Assembly (NCBI GenBank): GCA_964429805.1
Contig: CAYSDH010000053.1
Location: 1 to 24,328, forward strand
Length of the DNA: 24,328 bases
Direction of reading: 5' to 3'
DNA from: CAYSDH01 sp964429805
GTDB taxonomy: Bacteria; Bacteroidota; Bacteroidia; Flavobacteriales_D; JABDKJ01
Shown here piece by piece: positions 1-8,927 of this stretch; position 1 is the stretch's first letter, and each line of letters opens with the position of its first letter. A program made the translations under genes and the position numbers. The notes beneath the pieces were generated by a model that was given only the letters and a program-made list of their open reading frames with translations, did no database searches and was not told where the DNA came from.

Positions 1-891
1 GTGACAAGTAACGATGCCTCTACACTAAGCATAGGTAAAGTGCAATATTCTTGTTTGCCTAATAATGACGGTGGCATAGTTGACGATCTCTTGGTCTACC
101 GTCTCGAAGAAGAGCAGTATTGCCTGGTGGTCAACGCCAGTAATATCAGCAAAGATTGGGACTGGATCAGTGCGCATAATGATATGGGTGCAGACATGAA
201 AAATATTTCTGACCACATGTCGCTCCTTGCCGTGCAAGGACCTAAAGCCGTGGAAGCTCTCCAGAGTTTGACTAGCGTTGACCTTAAGGCTATGGACTAT
301 TACACCTGTCAGTATGGTGACTTTGCTGGCAAAGAGACTGTTCTTATTTCGGCTACCGGATATACTGGTTCTGGTGGCTTTGAGATATATGTGAAAAATG
401 ACGAGGCGGTTGATGTGTGGAATGCTGTGTTAGCAGCAGGAGAATCTCATGGAATGGTGCCTTGTGGGCTAGCCGCACGAGATACCTTAAGACTTGAGAT
501 GGGTTTCTGTCTCTACGGAAATGACATAGATGACAGTACTTCGCCTATTGAAGCTGGTCTGAGTTGGATTACCAAATTCACCAAAGACTTTGTCAATTCT
601 GATGCGCTGCAAGCGCAGAAAAAAGCGGGCATAACGCGCAGGTTGATAGGATTTGAAATGCTTGAGCGTGGTATTCCTAGAAAAGACTACGACATCGTTG
701 ATGCTGATGGAAAGTCCATAGGGCGAGTCACTTCTGGAACCATGAGTCCGAGTTTAGACAAGGCCATAGGTATGGGCTATGTAGACGCTGAGCATAAAGC
801 ATCAGGAACAGAAATTTACATCCAAGTAAGACAGAAACGACTCAAAGCACAAGTCGTGAAAATGCCATTTTACAAGAACCCAACTAGCTGA
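1..891 (+). CDS. gcvT: Glycine cleavage system T protein (aminomethyltransferase), 5'-truncated by window edge
   Basis: This is the tetrahydrofolate-dependent aminomethyltransferase of the glycine cleavage system. It takes the aminomethyl group from the H-protein lipoyl arm and releases ammonia and methylene-THF in the cytoplasm. About 296 residues are visible against a usual 360, so roughly 65-70 N-terminal residues lie off the left edge. The GTG at base 1 is therefore most likely an internal valine and not a start. Family blocks seen in order are GGIVDDLLVY, the VQGPKA block, ATGYTGSGGFEIYV, CGLAARDTLRLEMG, and near the end GFEMLERGIPR and IGRVTSGTMSPSL. The stop codon is followed after a single base by the ATG of the next gene, which suggests co-transcription. 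No other glycine cleavage gene (gcvH, gcvP) is in view. The family call is firm from sequence. Confidence 0.95.
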   Translation: MTSNDASTLSIGKVQYSCLPNNDGGIVDDLLVYRLEEEQYCLVVNASNISKDWDWISAHNDMGADMKNISDHMSLLAVQGPKAVEALQSLTSVDLKAMDYYTCQYGDFAGKETVLISATGYTGSGGFEIYVKNDEAVDVWNAVLAAGESHGMVPCGLAARDTLRLEMGFCLYGNDIDDSTSPIEAGLSWITKFTKDFVNSDALQAQKKAGITRRLIGFEMLERGIPRKDYDIVDADGKSIGRVTSGTMSPSLDKAIGMGYVDAEHKASGTEIYIQVRQKRLKAQVVKMPFYKNPTS

Positions 892-892
892 T

Positions 893-1639
893 ATGATAGC
901 CGATCCAAACAAGAAATTTGTAGAAGTCTGTGTTGCACCTAATAACTACTATCTATACAAAGAGTACAATGAGATAGTGGTTGTGATTGACGTATTGCGC
1001 GCCACTACGGCCATTTGTACGGCATTTGACCATGGTGTAGAGAGCATTATTCCAGTAGGTACGTTGGAGCTAGCACGTGAGATGAAGGAGAAGGGCCACA
1101 TCGTAGCTGCCGAGCGCAATGGCGAGGTGGTGACAGGATTTGACCGCGGTAACTCTCCATTTGGATTCATGGATGAAGAGATAAAGGGAAAGACAGTTGT
1201 CTTGACGACCACCAACGGAACCAAGACCATTGAAGTAGCCAAAGATGCCGGAACATTAGTAATCGGCTCTCTAGTCAATCTCGATGTTATTTCTGAGTGG
1301 CTTATTGCTCAAGATAAAAATGTGCTCTTGCTTTGTTCGGGCTGGAGAGATAAGTTAAATCTAGAAGACACGGTCTGTGCAGGTGCCATTGCGGAGCAAC
1401 TTCTTGATTCGAGAAAATTTCAATCGGTAGAAGATTCGACTATCATGGCCAAGTATCTCTATCAGTCCGCAAAGGAAAATTATCTCGGTTTTTTGAAGGC
1501 CTCTTCACACAGGAGGAGACTGAAGAAACTTAATATGAATGCCGACATCAAGTATTGTTTGACGCCAAATCAGAGTACATCTATTCCGGTGTTAAAAGGT
1601 AACAAGCTGGTGCGCATGGCGGTGCCAGAAAAAGTCTAG
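893..1639 (+). CDS. ComB-like 2-phosphosulfolactate phosphatase family protein
   Basis: The 248-residue protein resembles 2-phosphosulfolactate phosphatase (ComB), a Mg-dependent phosphatase first known from coenzyme M synthesis. Motifs seen are VVVIDVLRATTAICTAF (about residues 30-46), AAERNG, GFDRGNSPFGF, VVLTTTNGTKTI and LLLCSGWRDKLNLEDTVCAG. Length and motif order fit the whole family, with no truncation. ComB homologues occur widely in bacteria that do not make coenzyme M, so the true substrate here is unknown; sulfolactate metabolism is possible but nothing nearby supports it. The start is one base after the gcvT stop, so the two genes are probably one transcript. The gene ends four bases from the end of the convergent OmpA-domain gene, and I see no terminator hairpin between them. 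Confidence 0.85.
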   Translation: MIADPNKKFVEVCVAPNNYYLYKEYNEIVVVIDVLRATTAICTAFDHGVESIIPVGTLELAREMKEKGHIVAAERNGEVVTGFDRGNSPFGFMDEEIKGKTVVLTTTNGTKTIEVAKDAGTLVIGSLVNLDVISEWLIAQDKNVLLLCSGWRDKLNLEDTVCAGAIAEQLLDSRKFQSVEDSTIMAKYLYQSAKENYLGFLKASSHRRRLKKLNMNADIKYCLTPNQSTSIPVLKGNKLVRMAVPEKV

Positions 1640-1643
1640 GCGC

Positions 1644-2927
1644 TCAATTCTGAAGTATACCAATCTCGACTTTTCTGTCCGCTTCGTTTTCTGAATTAGA
1701 AAACGAGTCGCCAAGGTAATTGACAAGTAGTCGCTTTGCACCAATGCCTCTGGAGATGAGGTATCTCTTCACTGTGTTGGCCCTTGCGCTAGAAATTTTG
1801 GCATTGAGTTCAGGATTGCCTGACTTGTCGGCATAACCCGTAATAAGAGCAGTAGCTGTGCGGTCTGAAAGCATGGTCTGTACAATGACATTTAGTTTCG
1901 CCTTGTCACTCATTCTTATGCTGCTGCTATTCTTTGCAAAGTTAAGCGTTACAGGTGAGGCAGCAGTTGTGAATGTTGAAGAGCTATAGCTGATAGCCGC
2001 TTCGTTGTTGCCATTGATTTCGTCAATCGCTAGCTGCAATCCCTTGAGCTCATCTCTGATTTGCAAGAATTCCTTTTGGGTGTCATTACTCTCTTTTTTG
2101 AGCTCAATCATCTGCTGTTGAAGCATAATCATCTGTTCAGAGAAAAGCTTCATCATCTCATTATTGCTTTTCAGTAACTCGACAATCTCTTTGTTGCCTT
2201 CAGCGGGTATGTCAGACGCATTGACCTCTGGCTCAATATACATAGGCGGGTCTTGGGCATCTATTCGCGGCAGGGTAAACGAGTAGGGCGGGAGCGGAGC
2301 ATTTTTAGACGCCTCATCGGTAGAGATAAAAGCTAGGGCGGGTTCTTCAGGTGCGCTGCTCTTTTTGTACTCATGCACGTGCAGTTGCGCATAGAGGTCT
2401 AAGTCTCGCGCAGTGATGTACTTGAGTTCCTTGATCTGCTTTCGCACGTAATTGAGGGCCATCTTTCGTTTGTCAAACACCGTGTTGTTTTCTATGTCTT
2501 CTGCACGTGCAGACCAGTTGAGGCGCTCTATGGTTTTGATCTTATCCTCTAGCTCTTGAGAAAATCCAGAAAACGCTTCATCTACCTTGTACTCGTTTCG
2601 CGCAATATTCTCTTCAACTATGTTTCTCAAGTCGCGCATGATTTCTTTTTCGCTCTTACGCACCGTCATCTTGTCCTCTTCCATGATGATGACATCGTCA
2701 AGATAGAGGTCTATCAGGTCGATGATCAGGCTGGTGAGGTCTTTACGGTCATTTTCATCAATGAGCACGTAGTGATTGACCACCACAGTGTGCTCGGTAG
2801 AGCCCGCTAGCCTATAATTGTCGGGATTTCCTACGGTGCGCTTGCCTTCATAGTCATTTATGACAGTGACTTGGGCCACCGCACAAGCAGACATCATGAG
2901 CATTGATATGAAAAGCGCATAGCGCAT
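1644..2927 (-). CDS. OmpA-family protein with coiled-coil linker
   Basis: A 427-residue exported envelope protein. The N-terminus MRYALFISMLMMSACAVAQ is a signal peptide; cleavage after AVA-Q is my preferred reading, though MSAC could act as a weak lipobox. Residues about 45-180 are charged and mostly helical with no family I recognise. A proline-rich stretch (about 190-235) and a heptad-like coiled coil rich in L, M, Q, E and K (about 245-305) follow. The last 100 residues are an OmpA C-terminal domain: VTLNFAKNSSSI, then the ITGYADKSGNPELN loop with its conserved Asp, SSARANTVKRYLISRGI with its conserved Arg, and a final EADRKVEI. That domain binds peptidoglycan diaminopimelate in known members. 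The protein probably tethers an envelope component to the cell wall. No beta-barrel or porin part is visible. The gene is divergent from the next secreted hypothetical. Confidence 0.85.
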   Translation of the reverse strand: MRYALFISMLMMSACAVAQVTVINDYEGKRTVGNPDNYRLAGSTEHTVVVNHYVLIDENDRKDLTSLIIDLIDLYLDDVIIMEEDKMTVRKSEKEIMRDLRNIVEENIARNEYKVDEAFSGFSQELEDKIKTIERLNWSARAEDIENNTVFDKRKMALNYVRKQIKELKYITARDLDLYAQLHVHEYKKSSAPEEPALAFISTDEASKNAPLPPYSFTLPRIDAQDPPMYIEPEVNASDIPAEGNKEIVELLKSNNEMMKLFSEQMIMLQQQMIELKKESNDTQKEFLQIRDELKGLQLAIDEINGNNEAAISYSSSTFTTAASPVTLNFAKNSSSIRMSDKAKLNVIVQTMLSDRTATALITGYADKSGNPELNAKISSARANTVKRYLISRGIGAKRLLVNYLGDSFSNSENEADRKVEIGILQN

Positions 2928-3083
2928 TCGCCTCTTCTTTGTTTCTAGTTTATCTAGGAAAAAATAGGCAGGATTGCCCTGCTGGGGGGCTTTTTGGCGA
3001 CCAACTAATGAACAATTTTATTCACTTCTGTAGGGCTGATCCTTTCCATGGCCCCTTCAGTTGCTTATATTCGTGAGGCAAGG

Positions 3084-3770
3084 ATGAAATTAACCATTCA
3101 TATTTCTATTTCTCTGCTAGTACTGTGCTTCTGTGGCCCTAGTCTGCAGGCGCAAGCAGACACGCTGGTGAAGTATTCGCCTGGTTTTAGGTTTACAGAT
3201 GGCATCTTTACTTCTCAAGAGCAATTTCTCAATAATTGCCCAGCATATGCCAAGGCAGACCTCTATGACGAGTTTGGCAATAAGGTGCAAGATGTAAGCC
3301 TCGAGTATCCCATATACCTGATGAAAAATGACACCATGACTCTGGTAGATTCAGATATAGTTTGGGGTTATTCTAACCGCGGGCAGGTGTTTTTGCGGCA
3401 TCAGGATTACTATAATCGCTTGGTCATAATCGGTACACTCTGTCACATCATACACACCGACCAATTCGTGGACTACGACTATAACTACACCACATATTAC
3501 TACAACAATAGTATGCCCGTCAGGCGCGAGGCCAATGTGCAGTACATCATTAACATGGAGACGGGAGTCAAAAAGCAGTTAGCGCTAGACACGTTCACAG
3601 AAATGCTGGAAGATGACCCAACGCTCTACAATGAGTTTGTCAATATCAAGCAAAAGGGCAAGCGCAAAGACCGCATGTTTTTGTTCTTGAGACGCTACAA
3701 CGATAAGCATCCCTTATTCTTTCCGCACAATGGCTGCAACAAGGCTGAAATGGGGCAGTTGATGGAGTAA
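3084..3770 (+). CDS. Secreted hypothetical protein (Bacteroidota family of unknown function)
   Basis: A 228-residue protein of unknown function. I choose the ATG at 3084, because MKLTIHISISLLVLCFC...LQAQ is a typical signal peptide cleaved near AQAQA; an in-frame ATG at 3048 would put 12 unhydrophobic residues in front of it. The mature part resembles a hypothetical family I have seen in Flavobacteriia: FTDGIFTSQEQFLNNCP near the start, DSDIVWGYSNRGQVFLRHQDYYNRLVIIGTLCHI in the middle (split here only as description of two adjoining blocks), and EDDPTLYNEF with FLFLRRYNDKHPLFFP near the end. There are clustered tyrosines (DYDYNYTTYYYNN) around residues 130-142 and no catalytic motif I can name. 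It stands alone, divergent from the OmpA-domain gene, so context gives little help. Confidence 0.8.
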   Translation: MKLTIHISISLLVLCFCGPSLQAQADTLVKYSPGFRFTDGIFTSQEQFLNNCPAYAKADLYDEFGNKVQDVSLEYPIYLMKNDTMTLVDSDIVWGYSNRGQVFLRHQDYYNRLVIIGTLCHIIHTDQFVDYDYNYTTYYYNNSMPVRREANVQYIINMETGVKKQLALDTFTEMLEDDPTLYNEFVNIKQKGKRKDRMFLFLRRYNDKHPLFFPHNGCNKAEMGQLME

Positions 3771-4109
3771 GTGTATTGAGTCTTTTGAGAAGAAATTGGG
3801 GTCAGTGTTTAAGTTTCATTGACCGACTAAGTCCAAAACAGGAGACTTTTTTCGAACTGACTAGCCCCGCACCTAAGTCTTGGCAGTCTTGGTATGACTA
3901 AAAGAAAAATGCGGCTTTAGTCAGGGTTATATTCTAGCCAATTCTCCTTCTGACGAAAGATTAAGAATTCGCTGGGCTCTAGAATAGTCCTCATTCCGCC
4001 CACACTTCCCAGATTGACAAACCATTTATCGCTTTAACCAAACGGTACACAAATAAAAAGCCCCTCGAATCTAATCGAGAGGCTTTTAAAAAATCTGAAT
4101 GAGTCGAAT
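3771..4109. other. 339-base intergenic stretch without a convincing gene
   Basis: No plausible coding region is seen on either strand. The right end holds a strong terminator for the minus-strand peptidase gene (separate entry). At 3829-3848 a 5-bp stem (AAGTC / GACTT) is followed by six T, a weak candidate terminator for the upstream plus-strand gene. At 3896-3922 a 7-bp inverted repeat (GACTAAA / TTTAGTC) with a 13-base loop is seen. Variants of GACTAA/GACTAG recur between 3824 and 3922. I cannot assign a function to the rest. Confidence 0.5.
4056..4087 (-). terminator. Rho-independent terminator of the S46 peptidase operon
   Basis: An inverted repeat with 13-base arms (4056-4068 and 4075-4087) and a 6-base loop ends 23 bases past the peptidase stop. 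Read on the minus strand, the arms pair fully, with one G-U wobble, and the RNA runs into CUUUUUAUUU. Read on the plus strand the same position is a C-A mismatch, so the structure favours minus-strand termination and supports the gene direction. Confidence 0.8.
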
Positions 4110-6332
4110 TTAATTCGCCTCAATTCCTTTAATGAGTCCAGGGTTAGGTTTGACCAACTTCGTCTTCTTTGCCAAATCCATTTCTTCAATTAAATGTCCT
4201 GCACCGGCATACTTATCAATAATCCAAAGTACATATCTGATGTCTACAGAGATGGTGCGTTGCAGCTCAGGCTCAAAGGCGATGTCACCACTCATGGCTT
4301 CCCAGTTACCGTCAAAGGCAATTCCGATTAACGACCCATCACCATTGATGACAGGGCTACCAGAGTTTCCACCAGTAATGTCATTGTTACTGATAAAGCA
4401 GACAATCAGCTCACCGTTCTCATCGGCATACTGTCCGAAGTCACCTTTCTCAACGAGCTTGACCAAGTGGTCTGGCACGTAGAATTCGTGATTCTTGTCA
4501 TCTGTCATCTCTTGCTTTTCAAGAATACCGTCAGTGGTCGTTACGTAGTCATACACCACACCATCAGCAGGAACGTAGTCTCCGACTACTCCATACGAAA
4601 GTCTGAGTGTGCTGTTCGCATTCGGATAGTAATTCTTCTCTGCATTCATCTGTTGAAGACCTGCTTGGAGCAGTCTATACCCACGGTCTACTTTCTCTTG
4701 AGCAGCGCTAGACTCCTTAGGAATCTTACCTGCGTAGATGTCAAAGTAAAATCCATTCATCGCCTTAAGCGCTGGGTCTTTCTCTAAAACCTTCAGCGTT
4801 GGGTTCTCCAAGAATGAGTTGAGCTTAGCCTCACTCGCAAATATTGACTTGGCAAACATCTTGTCTACGTACTTCTTCCAATTTCCTTTTGCCTTGAGTT
4901 TAGCCGCTTTGAGCCATGCTGGCTGATAGGCTTCTGGAATATCATTGGCATAACGCTCAAGCATTTTTGCAGTGACTTTTCTGTCAGTCGCTTGATTGTA
5001 ATCCTTAAAATGATCCACGGCCATTCCGCGCAGTCTTTCTGCCATTGGCTTCACATACTCAGCCTTATCTTCGCTACTTAGTGCGTCAAACAATCTGTAT
5101 CCACCTCTCAGTGAGAAGGCCATAATCTCAGACCCGAAGGCTGCCTCTTGCACGTATGCATTAGGAAGTACTGTTGACTCAATTCCGGCATACCCTTCTT
5201 TGAGGAGTTTAATAGTCTCTCCGTATTTTTTCTTACGCGCTGGATCGGCATTTGCCCAGGCTTGAAATTCGTTTTCGAGGGCCACTTTCTTGTCATAGAC
5301 TTTAAGTCTCTTGAGACCACGAGTTTGACCTTGGAAGTACTTCCAGTAATTAGATACTTGAGCATACTTAGCGGCATACTTGATACGTACTGCATCACTG
5401 GCATCCATATCTTCTTTCATCAAGCGTAGTTTCTCTCCTCGAAGGTCTACTCGCGCTGGCTGCTCTATGTTGATGGCATGCTCTACTCCAAATGAAGAGA
5501 GGTAGCGATCAGTGCTTCCAGGGAAGCCCATAATCATAGAGAAGTCGCCTTCTTTTACACCGTCAAGAGAGACAGGTAAGTGCCATCCTGGCTTAAAAGG
5601 AACATTGTCTTTAGAGTACTCGGCAGGCTTGCCATCAGGACCAGTGTATACTCTGAGCATAGAGAAGTCGCCAGTGTGTCTTGGCCACATCCAGTTATCA
5701 GTATCTCCACCAAATTTTCCAATAGATGATGGTGGCGCTCCAACTAGTCGTACATCATTATAAGTGATGTAGCTGAATGCGTAAAACTCATTGCCACCAA
5801 AAAATTGCTTCACGTCTACATCCAGTCCGCTTTCGCCCATCATTTCAGCTTTAATTTGCTGAATCATCTGCTGCACTTTCCCTTGACGATCGCCTTCTGA
5901 CATGGCGTCAGTGAGCGAAGAGTTAATGCGCTCTGTTAGGTCGTCTATACGCACAAGGTAGCTCATGAACATACCATCTACAGGAAGCTCTTCTCCCTTG
6001 TTCATGGCCCAAAAACCATCTGTCAAGTAGTCGTTTTGCACTGAGCTGTGAGACTGTATTGCCTCATAAGCACAGTGGTGGTTAGTCAACGTGAGTCCTT
6101 GCGAAGAAATCATTTCTGCGGTACAAGATCCTCCATTGAGTCGGCCTATCGCATCTTTCATTGACGATGCGTTGATGTTATAAATGTCTTCTGCAGAGAG
6201 CTTCAGACCAAGTCCTTTCATCTCAGCCTCATTTATCTCCTTCAATTTGTTCAACAACCACATGCCTTCATGTGCATATGAGCAAGTAGCATTTACCAGC
6301 AGGGCTAGCGCTACGATGATTACTTTTTTCAT
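4110..6332 (-). CDS. S46 family dipeptidyl-peptidase (DPP7-like)
   Basis: A 740-residue exocytoplasmic serine peptidase of the DPP7/DPP11 family, which removes dipeptides from peptide N-termini in the periplasm of amino-acid-using Bacteroidota. A signal peptide (residues 1-20, ending CSYA) precedes the conserved HEGMWLLNKL. The triad is visible: His86 in TNHHCAYE, Asp222 in RHTGDFSMLRVYTG, and Ser657 in TGGNSGSPV. The residue 18 after the serine, which sets specificity in characterised members (Gly in DPP7, Arg in DPP11), is Gly675 in AFDGNWEA. This predicts DPP7-type cleavage after hydrophobic residues, not Asp/Glu. Length is normal. The gene lies 23 bases after the DUF6438 lipoprotein gene and is the last gene before a strong terminator. 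Confidence 0.93.
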   Translation of the reverse strand: MKKVIIVALALLVNATCSYAHEGMWLLNKLKEINEAEMKGLGLKLSAEDIYNINASSMKDAIGRLNGGSCTAEMISSQGLTLTNHHCAYEAIQSHSSVQNDYLTDGFWAMNKGEELPVDGMFMSYLVRIDDLTERINSSLTDAMSEGDRQGKVQQMIQQIKAEMMGESGLDVDVKQFFGGNEFYAFSYITYNDVRLVGAPPSSIGKFGGDTDNWMWPRHTGDFSMLRVYTGPDGKPAEYSKDNVPFKPGWHLPVSLDGVKEGDFSMIMGFPGSTDRYLSSFGVEHAINIEQPARVDLRGEKLRLMKEDMDASDAVRIKYAAKYAQVSNYWKYFQGQTRGLKRLKVYDKKVALENEFQAWANADPARKKKYGETIKLLKEGYAGIESTVLPNAYVQEAAFGSEIMAFSLRGGYRLFDALSSEDKAEYVKPMAERLRGMAVDHFKDYNQATDRKVTAKMLERYANDIPEAYQPAWLKAAKLKAKGNWKKYVDKMFAKSIFASEAKLNSFLENPTLKVLEKDPALKAMNGFYFDIYAGKIPKESSAAQEKVDRGYRLLQAGLQQMNAEKNYYPNANSTLRLSYGVVGDYVPADGVVYDYVTTTDGILEKQEMTDDKNHEFYVPDHLVKLVEKGDFGQYADENGELIVCFISNNDITGGNSGSPVINGDGSLIGIAFDGNWEAMSGDIAFEPELQRTISVDIRYVLWIIDKYAGAGHLIEEMDLAKKTKLVKPNPGLIKGIEAN

Positions 6333-6355
6333 CTTTCTATTATTTAATTAGCATC

Positions 6356-6940
6356 TTAATGATCGTGAGTAACTGGTTTCCAGTCAGTCCCTTTAAATTC
6401 TTGTTCTATAAACAGTCCGAAGCCTATTAGTGTCTCAGGAGCTTGGTACCGAGCGATAACGCGTTTCTTTTGGCCCTCATGATTCACTACGAATATAGTT
6501 GAGGGGAGGTCCATAAGACGCTCGTCATCATAGCGGTCTTCAAAGTTGAAATACTGCACCTCATCAATCTGCTTCGTAAGTCTATTCATAGCTTGGTCAC
6601 CAATCCTAGATTGATAGTACCCCATGTAGTCTACAAAATTTATGCCTTCATAGGTCACATAGCCACTTTGATACAGACGAATTTTAAAAATTGGGCATCT
6701 TCCATGGCACGGAGTGCGCTCATAAGACAGAAAAAGACTGTCTGTTGGCTGCACTTGCACAGGCTCCATTGGCGCCATTTCACTTCCCTCTGATCCTGCT
6801 GTCTCCTCAACTTCCTCCACCACTTCAGTCGCGACAGTTTCAGTCGTCTTCTTTTTAAACTTTCCAAATTTGGAACATGCGCTTAGCTCCAATATCATGA
6901 GAAGTACTACCGCGACTTTGCTCAAGTGTGATGTGCTCAT
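6356..6940 (-). CDS. DUF6438-domain lipoprotein
   Basis: A 194-residue predicted lipoprotein. The signal peptide ends in the lipobox LSAC, with Cys22 as the likely lipidated residue. A basic patch (KFGKFKKK) and an acidic, low-complexity linker (about residues 34-66) follow. From about residue 68 the sequence matches DUF6438: YERTPCHGRCPIFKIRLY with the paired Cys78 and Cys82, GYVTYEGINFVDYMG, and a YDDERLMDLPS block. The molecular role of this domain is unknown; the CxxxC pair could bind a metal or form a disulfide, which is inference. The ATG overlaps the yidC stop in an ATGA, so translation is probably coupled. The S46 peptidase gene follows 23 bases downstream in the same operon. Confidence 0.82.
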   Translation of the reverse strand: MSTSHLSKVAVVLLMILELSACSKFGKFKKKTTETVATEVVEEVEETAGSEGSEMAPMEPVQVQPTDSLFLSYERTPCHGRCPIFKIRLYQSGYVTYEGINFVDYMGYYQSRIGDQAMNRLTKQIDEVQYFNFEDRYDDERLMDLPSTIFVVNHEGQKKRVIARYQAPETLIGFGLFIEQEFKGTDWKPVTHDH

Positions 6941-8874
6941 TTCTTTTTATTCTTTTTCTTGCCTTTTCCTTTGCCACCTTTCGCCTGAGCCTGCTGCTGC
7001 TTTTGCATTTCTTCTAACCTCTTTTGAAAGTTAGATTTCTTCTTAGGCTTTTTCTTGTTTGCCTCAATCTGCGCGCGCAGCTTATCATCGTCAATAATGA
7101 CATTTTTAATCAAGTACATCTGACCCATAGAGATGACATTTGCCGCCAAGTAATAGAGGCTCAATCCTGATGAGAAGCTGTTAAAGAAGAACAACATCAT
7201 GACTGGGAAGATGTACATCATGGTCTTCATGTTAGGCATGCCTGGCTGAGAGGCTGGCATGTTTGCTGAGTTCATTCGCGTGTACAGTATGGTTGACACG
7301 GCCATAAGTAGTGTAAAGAGACTCACGTGCGACCCGTATGCTGGAATCTCAAAAGGAAGGTCCAATATGTTATCATAAGAGGAGAGGTCTTCGGCCCATA
7401 AAAAGGCTTTCTGTCTTAACTCAATACTTGATGGGAAGAATCTAAACATGGCGTAAAGAATCGGCATCTGTATAATCATAGGCACACATCCCGCCATCGG
7501 GTTGACACCAGTTTTGCGGTAAAGTGCCATGGTGGCTTGCTGTTTTTTTACAGCGTCTTCTCCTTCAAATTTCTTGTTGAGCTCTTCGATTTCAGGTTTG
7601 AGCACCTTCATTTTGGCTGAGCTCAAGTAGTTTTTATAAGTCAATGGTAAGAGGAGCATTTTGATAATGACCGTCAAAATCAAAATGATGATTCCGTAAC
7701 TGGCAATATTCAGCCCTTCTAGAAACTTGAAAATCGGAATGACAAGCCACTTGTTCATCCATCCGAAAATGCCCCAACCTATGTTGACCACCTTACCCAT
7801 GTCCATGTTATACTCATCAAGTATATCATAGTCGTTAGGCCCGAAGTAAAATTTGCATCCAGCTGCAGACTTACTGTTTTCTGCCATTGGCAGCGTCAGG
7901 TTTGCTTTATAGCGTTTTGTAAGGTTGTTTTTTTCCTTCTCTTCATCATCTTGCACTTCTACAGATATAAAACCTTCATCCTTTGGGAAGCCGGTTTCAG
8001 AAATGGCAATGGCGGAGAAAAAAGTTTGTTTGAACGCTACCCAACTCGTCTTGCTGTCTAGTTGTGACTCTTCATCACCCGATTCTGACAAGTAATCTCT
8101 GTCTTCGTCCGCGTATCTGTAAAAGACTGAACAGACGGTCTCTTCATATTTTCGGCTTTTCTCTGTTGAGATACCAGCCATGTCCCACTGCATGAGCAGG
8201 CCATAGTTTAAGTCGACCTCTTGAGATAAACCATTCAGCTGTACGTCAAATCCTACTTCATAACTGTTACCGGTAAAGGTGTAGACATAATCTATGTACT
8301 TCGAAGGGTCGTCAGTCTTCAGCCTCATAGTAAAGCGCTGCACGTTTTCTCCATCTACTTGAAATCCACTTTCTTGGGCATCAAAGTACAAGTCGCGCGT
8401 GTTCACATATTCCGCTCCTTTATTTCTAAATCGGATTGAGATGTCGCTGCGCTCGTCAAAGAGATACAGGTCTTTTTGGTCATATGTCTTGTACTCTTTG
8501 AGTTGCAGAGATTCGATTTTTCCTCCCTTGGAAGAGAAGGTGGCAATCATCTTCTCATTTTCAACGACCACTTTTGAGTCGTCACTTCCTGTCGCTGAAG
8601 GGTAAAAAATACCATATGCAGACTGCGCGCTCAATCGGGCTCTAGCTCTTTCAAGAGAGTCTGCCTGTGCGTTATAAGTGTCTGGAGCGGGCTCAAAAGT
8701 CGACTTATTCTGAGACTCAGAAATGACGTCTTTAACGGGCGTTTGGGCCACTGCTATACTGTCCTTGATGGCTTGTGATGCAGCTTGCTCTTCAGCTCTG
8801 CCTTTACTCAGCTGGCCATAGCCGATGATGACGAGCCCTATTAAAAAGAGCCCTATCAGTTGATTTCTATCCAT
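6937..8874 (-). CDS. yidC: Membrane protein insertase YidC
   Basis: YidC (Oxa1/Alb3 family) inserts proteins into the inner membrane, alone or with SecYEG. The 645-residue protein begins MDRNQLIGLFLIGLVIIGYGQ, the first membrane segment. A long periplasmic beta-sandwich domain (about 85-355) follows, and then the conserved membrane core with IIIMILTV-like hydrophobic segments, MKVLKPEIEELNKKFE and MAGCVPMIIQMPILYAMFRFFP. Two further segments carry MMLFFFNSFSSGLSLYYLAANVIS. The C-terminus is a strongly basic tail of about 40 residues (KKPKKK, GKGKKKNKKK), which in other species aids ribosome contact. The gene sits downstream of pyrG, an arrangement common in Bacteroidota, but has its own promoter at 8897-8927. 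It overlaps the DUF6438 gene by four bases. Confidence 0.97.
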   Translation of the reverse strand: MDRNQLIGLFLIGLVIIGYGQLSKGRAEEQAASQAIKDSIAVAQTPVKDVISESQNKSTFEPAPDTYNAQADSLERARARLSAQSAYGIFYPSATGSDDSKVVVENEKMIATFSSKGGKIESLQLKEYKTYDQKDLYLFDERSDISIRFRNKGAEYVNTRDLYFDAQESGFQVDGENVQRFTMRLKTDDPSKYIDYVYTFTGNSYEVGFDVQLNGLSQEVDLNYGLLMQWDMAGISTEKSRKYEETVCSVFYRYADEDRDYLSESGDEESQLDSKTSWVAFKQTFFSAIAISETGFPKDEGFISVEVQDDEEKEKNNLTKRYKANLTLPMAENSKSAAGCKFYFGPNDYDILDEYNMDMGKVVNIGWGIFGWMNKWLVIPIFKFLEGLNIASYGIIILILTVIIKMLLLPLTYKNYLSSAKMKVLKPEIEELNKKFEGEDAVKKQQATMALYRKTGVNPMAGCVPMIIQMPILYAMFRFFPSSIELRQKAFLWAEDLSSYDNILDLPFEIPAYGSHVSLFTLLMAVSTILYTRMNSANMPASQPGMPNMKTMMYIFPVMMLFFFNSFSSGLSLYYLAANVISMGQMYLIKNVIIDDDKLRAQIEANKKKPKKKSNFQKRLEEMQKQQQAQAKGGKGKGKKKNKKK

Positions 8875-8896
8875 TTATGCTGTTTGCAAAAGGCGT

Positions 8897-8927
8897 CAAA
8901 GATAGTCGTTTGACACTGAACGACAAA
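8897..8927 (-). promoter_or_regulatory. Bacteroidota-type promoter for yidC
   Basis: On the minus strand TTTG (8924-8927), a 19-base spacer and TATCTTTG (8897-8904) fit the Bacteroidota consensus TTTG-N19-21-TAnnTTTG exactly. The -7 box lies 22 bases before the yidC ATG, giving a short leader. A perfect inverted repeat CGTTTG-N11-CAAACG (8907-8929) covers the -33 box and spacer, and an alternative GTCGTT-N8-AACGAC (8905-8924) overlaps it. Either could be an operator or chance. Confidence 0.65.

Noticed and set aside
2968..3000. GC-rich inverted bases followed by TTTTT between divergent genes
   Set aside because: The stem is only 4-5 bp and lies between two divergent starts, where no terminator is expected.
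4467..4787. 106-codon plus-strand ORF opposite the S46 peptidase
   Set aside because: It lies antisense to a fully conserved peptidase region and resembles no known family.
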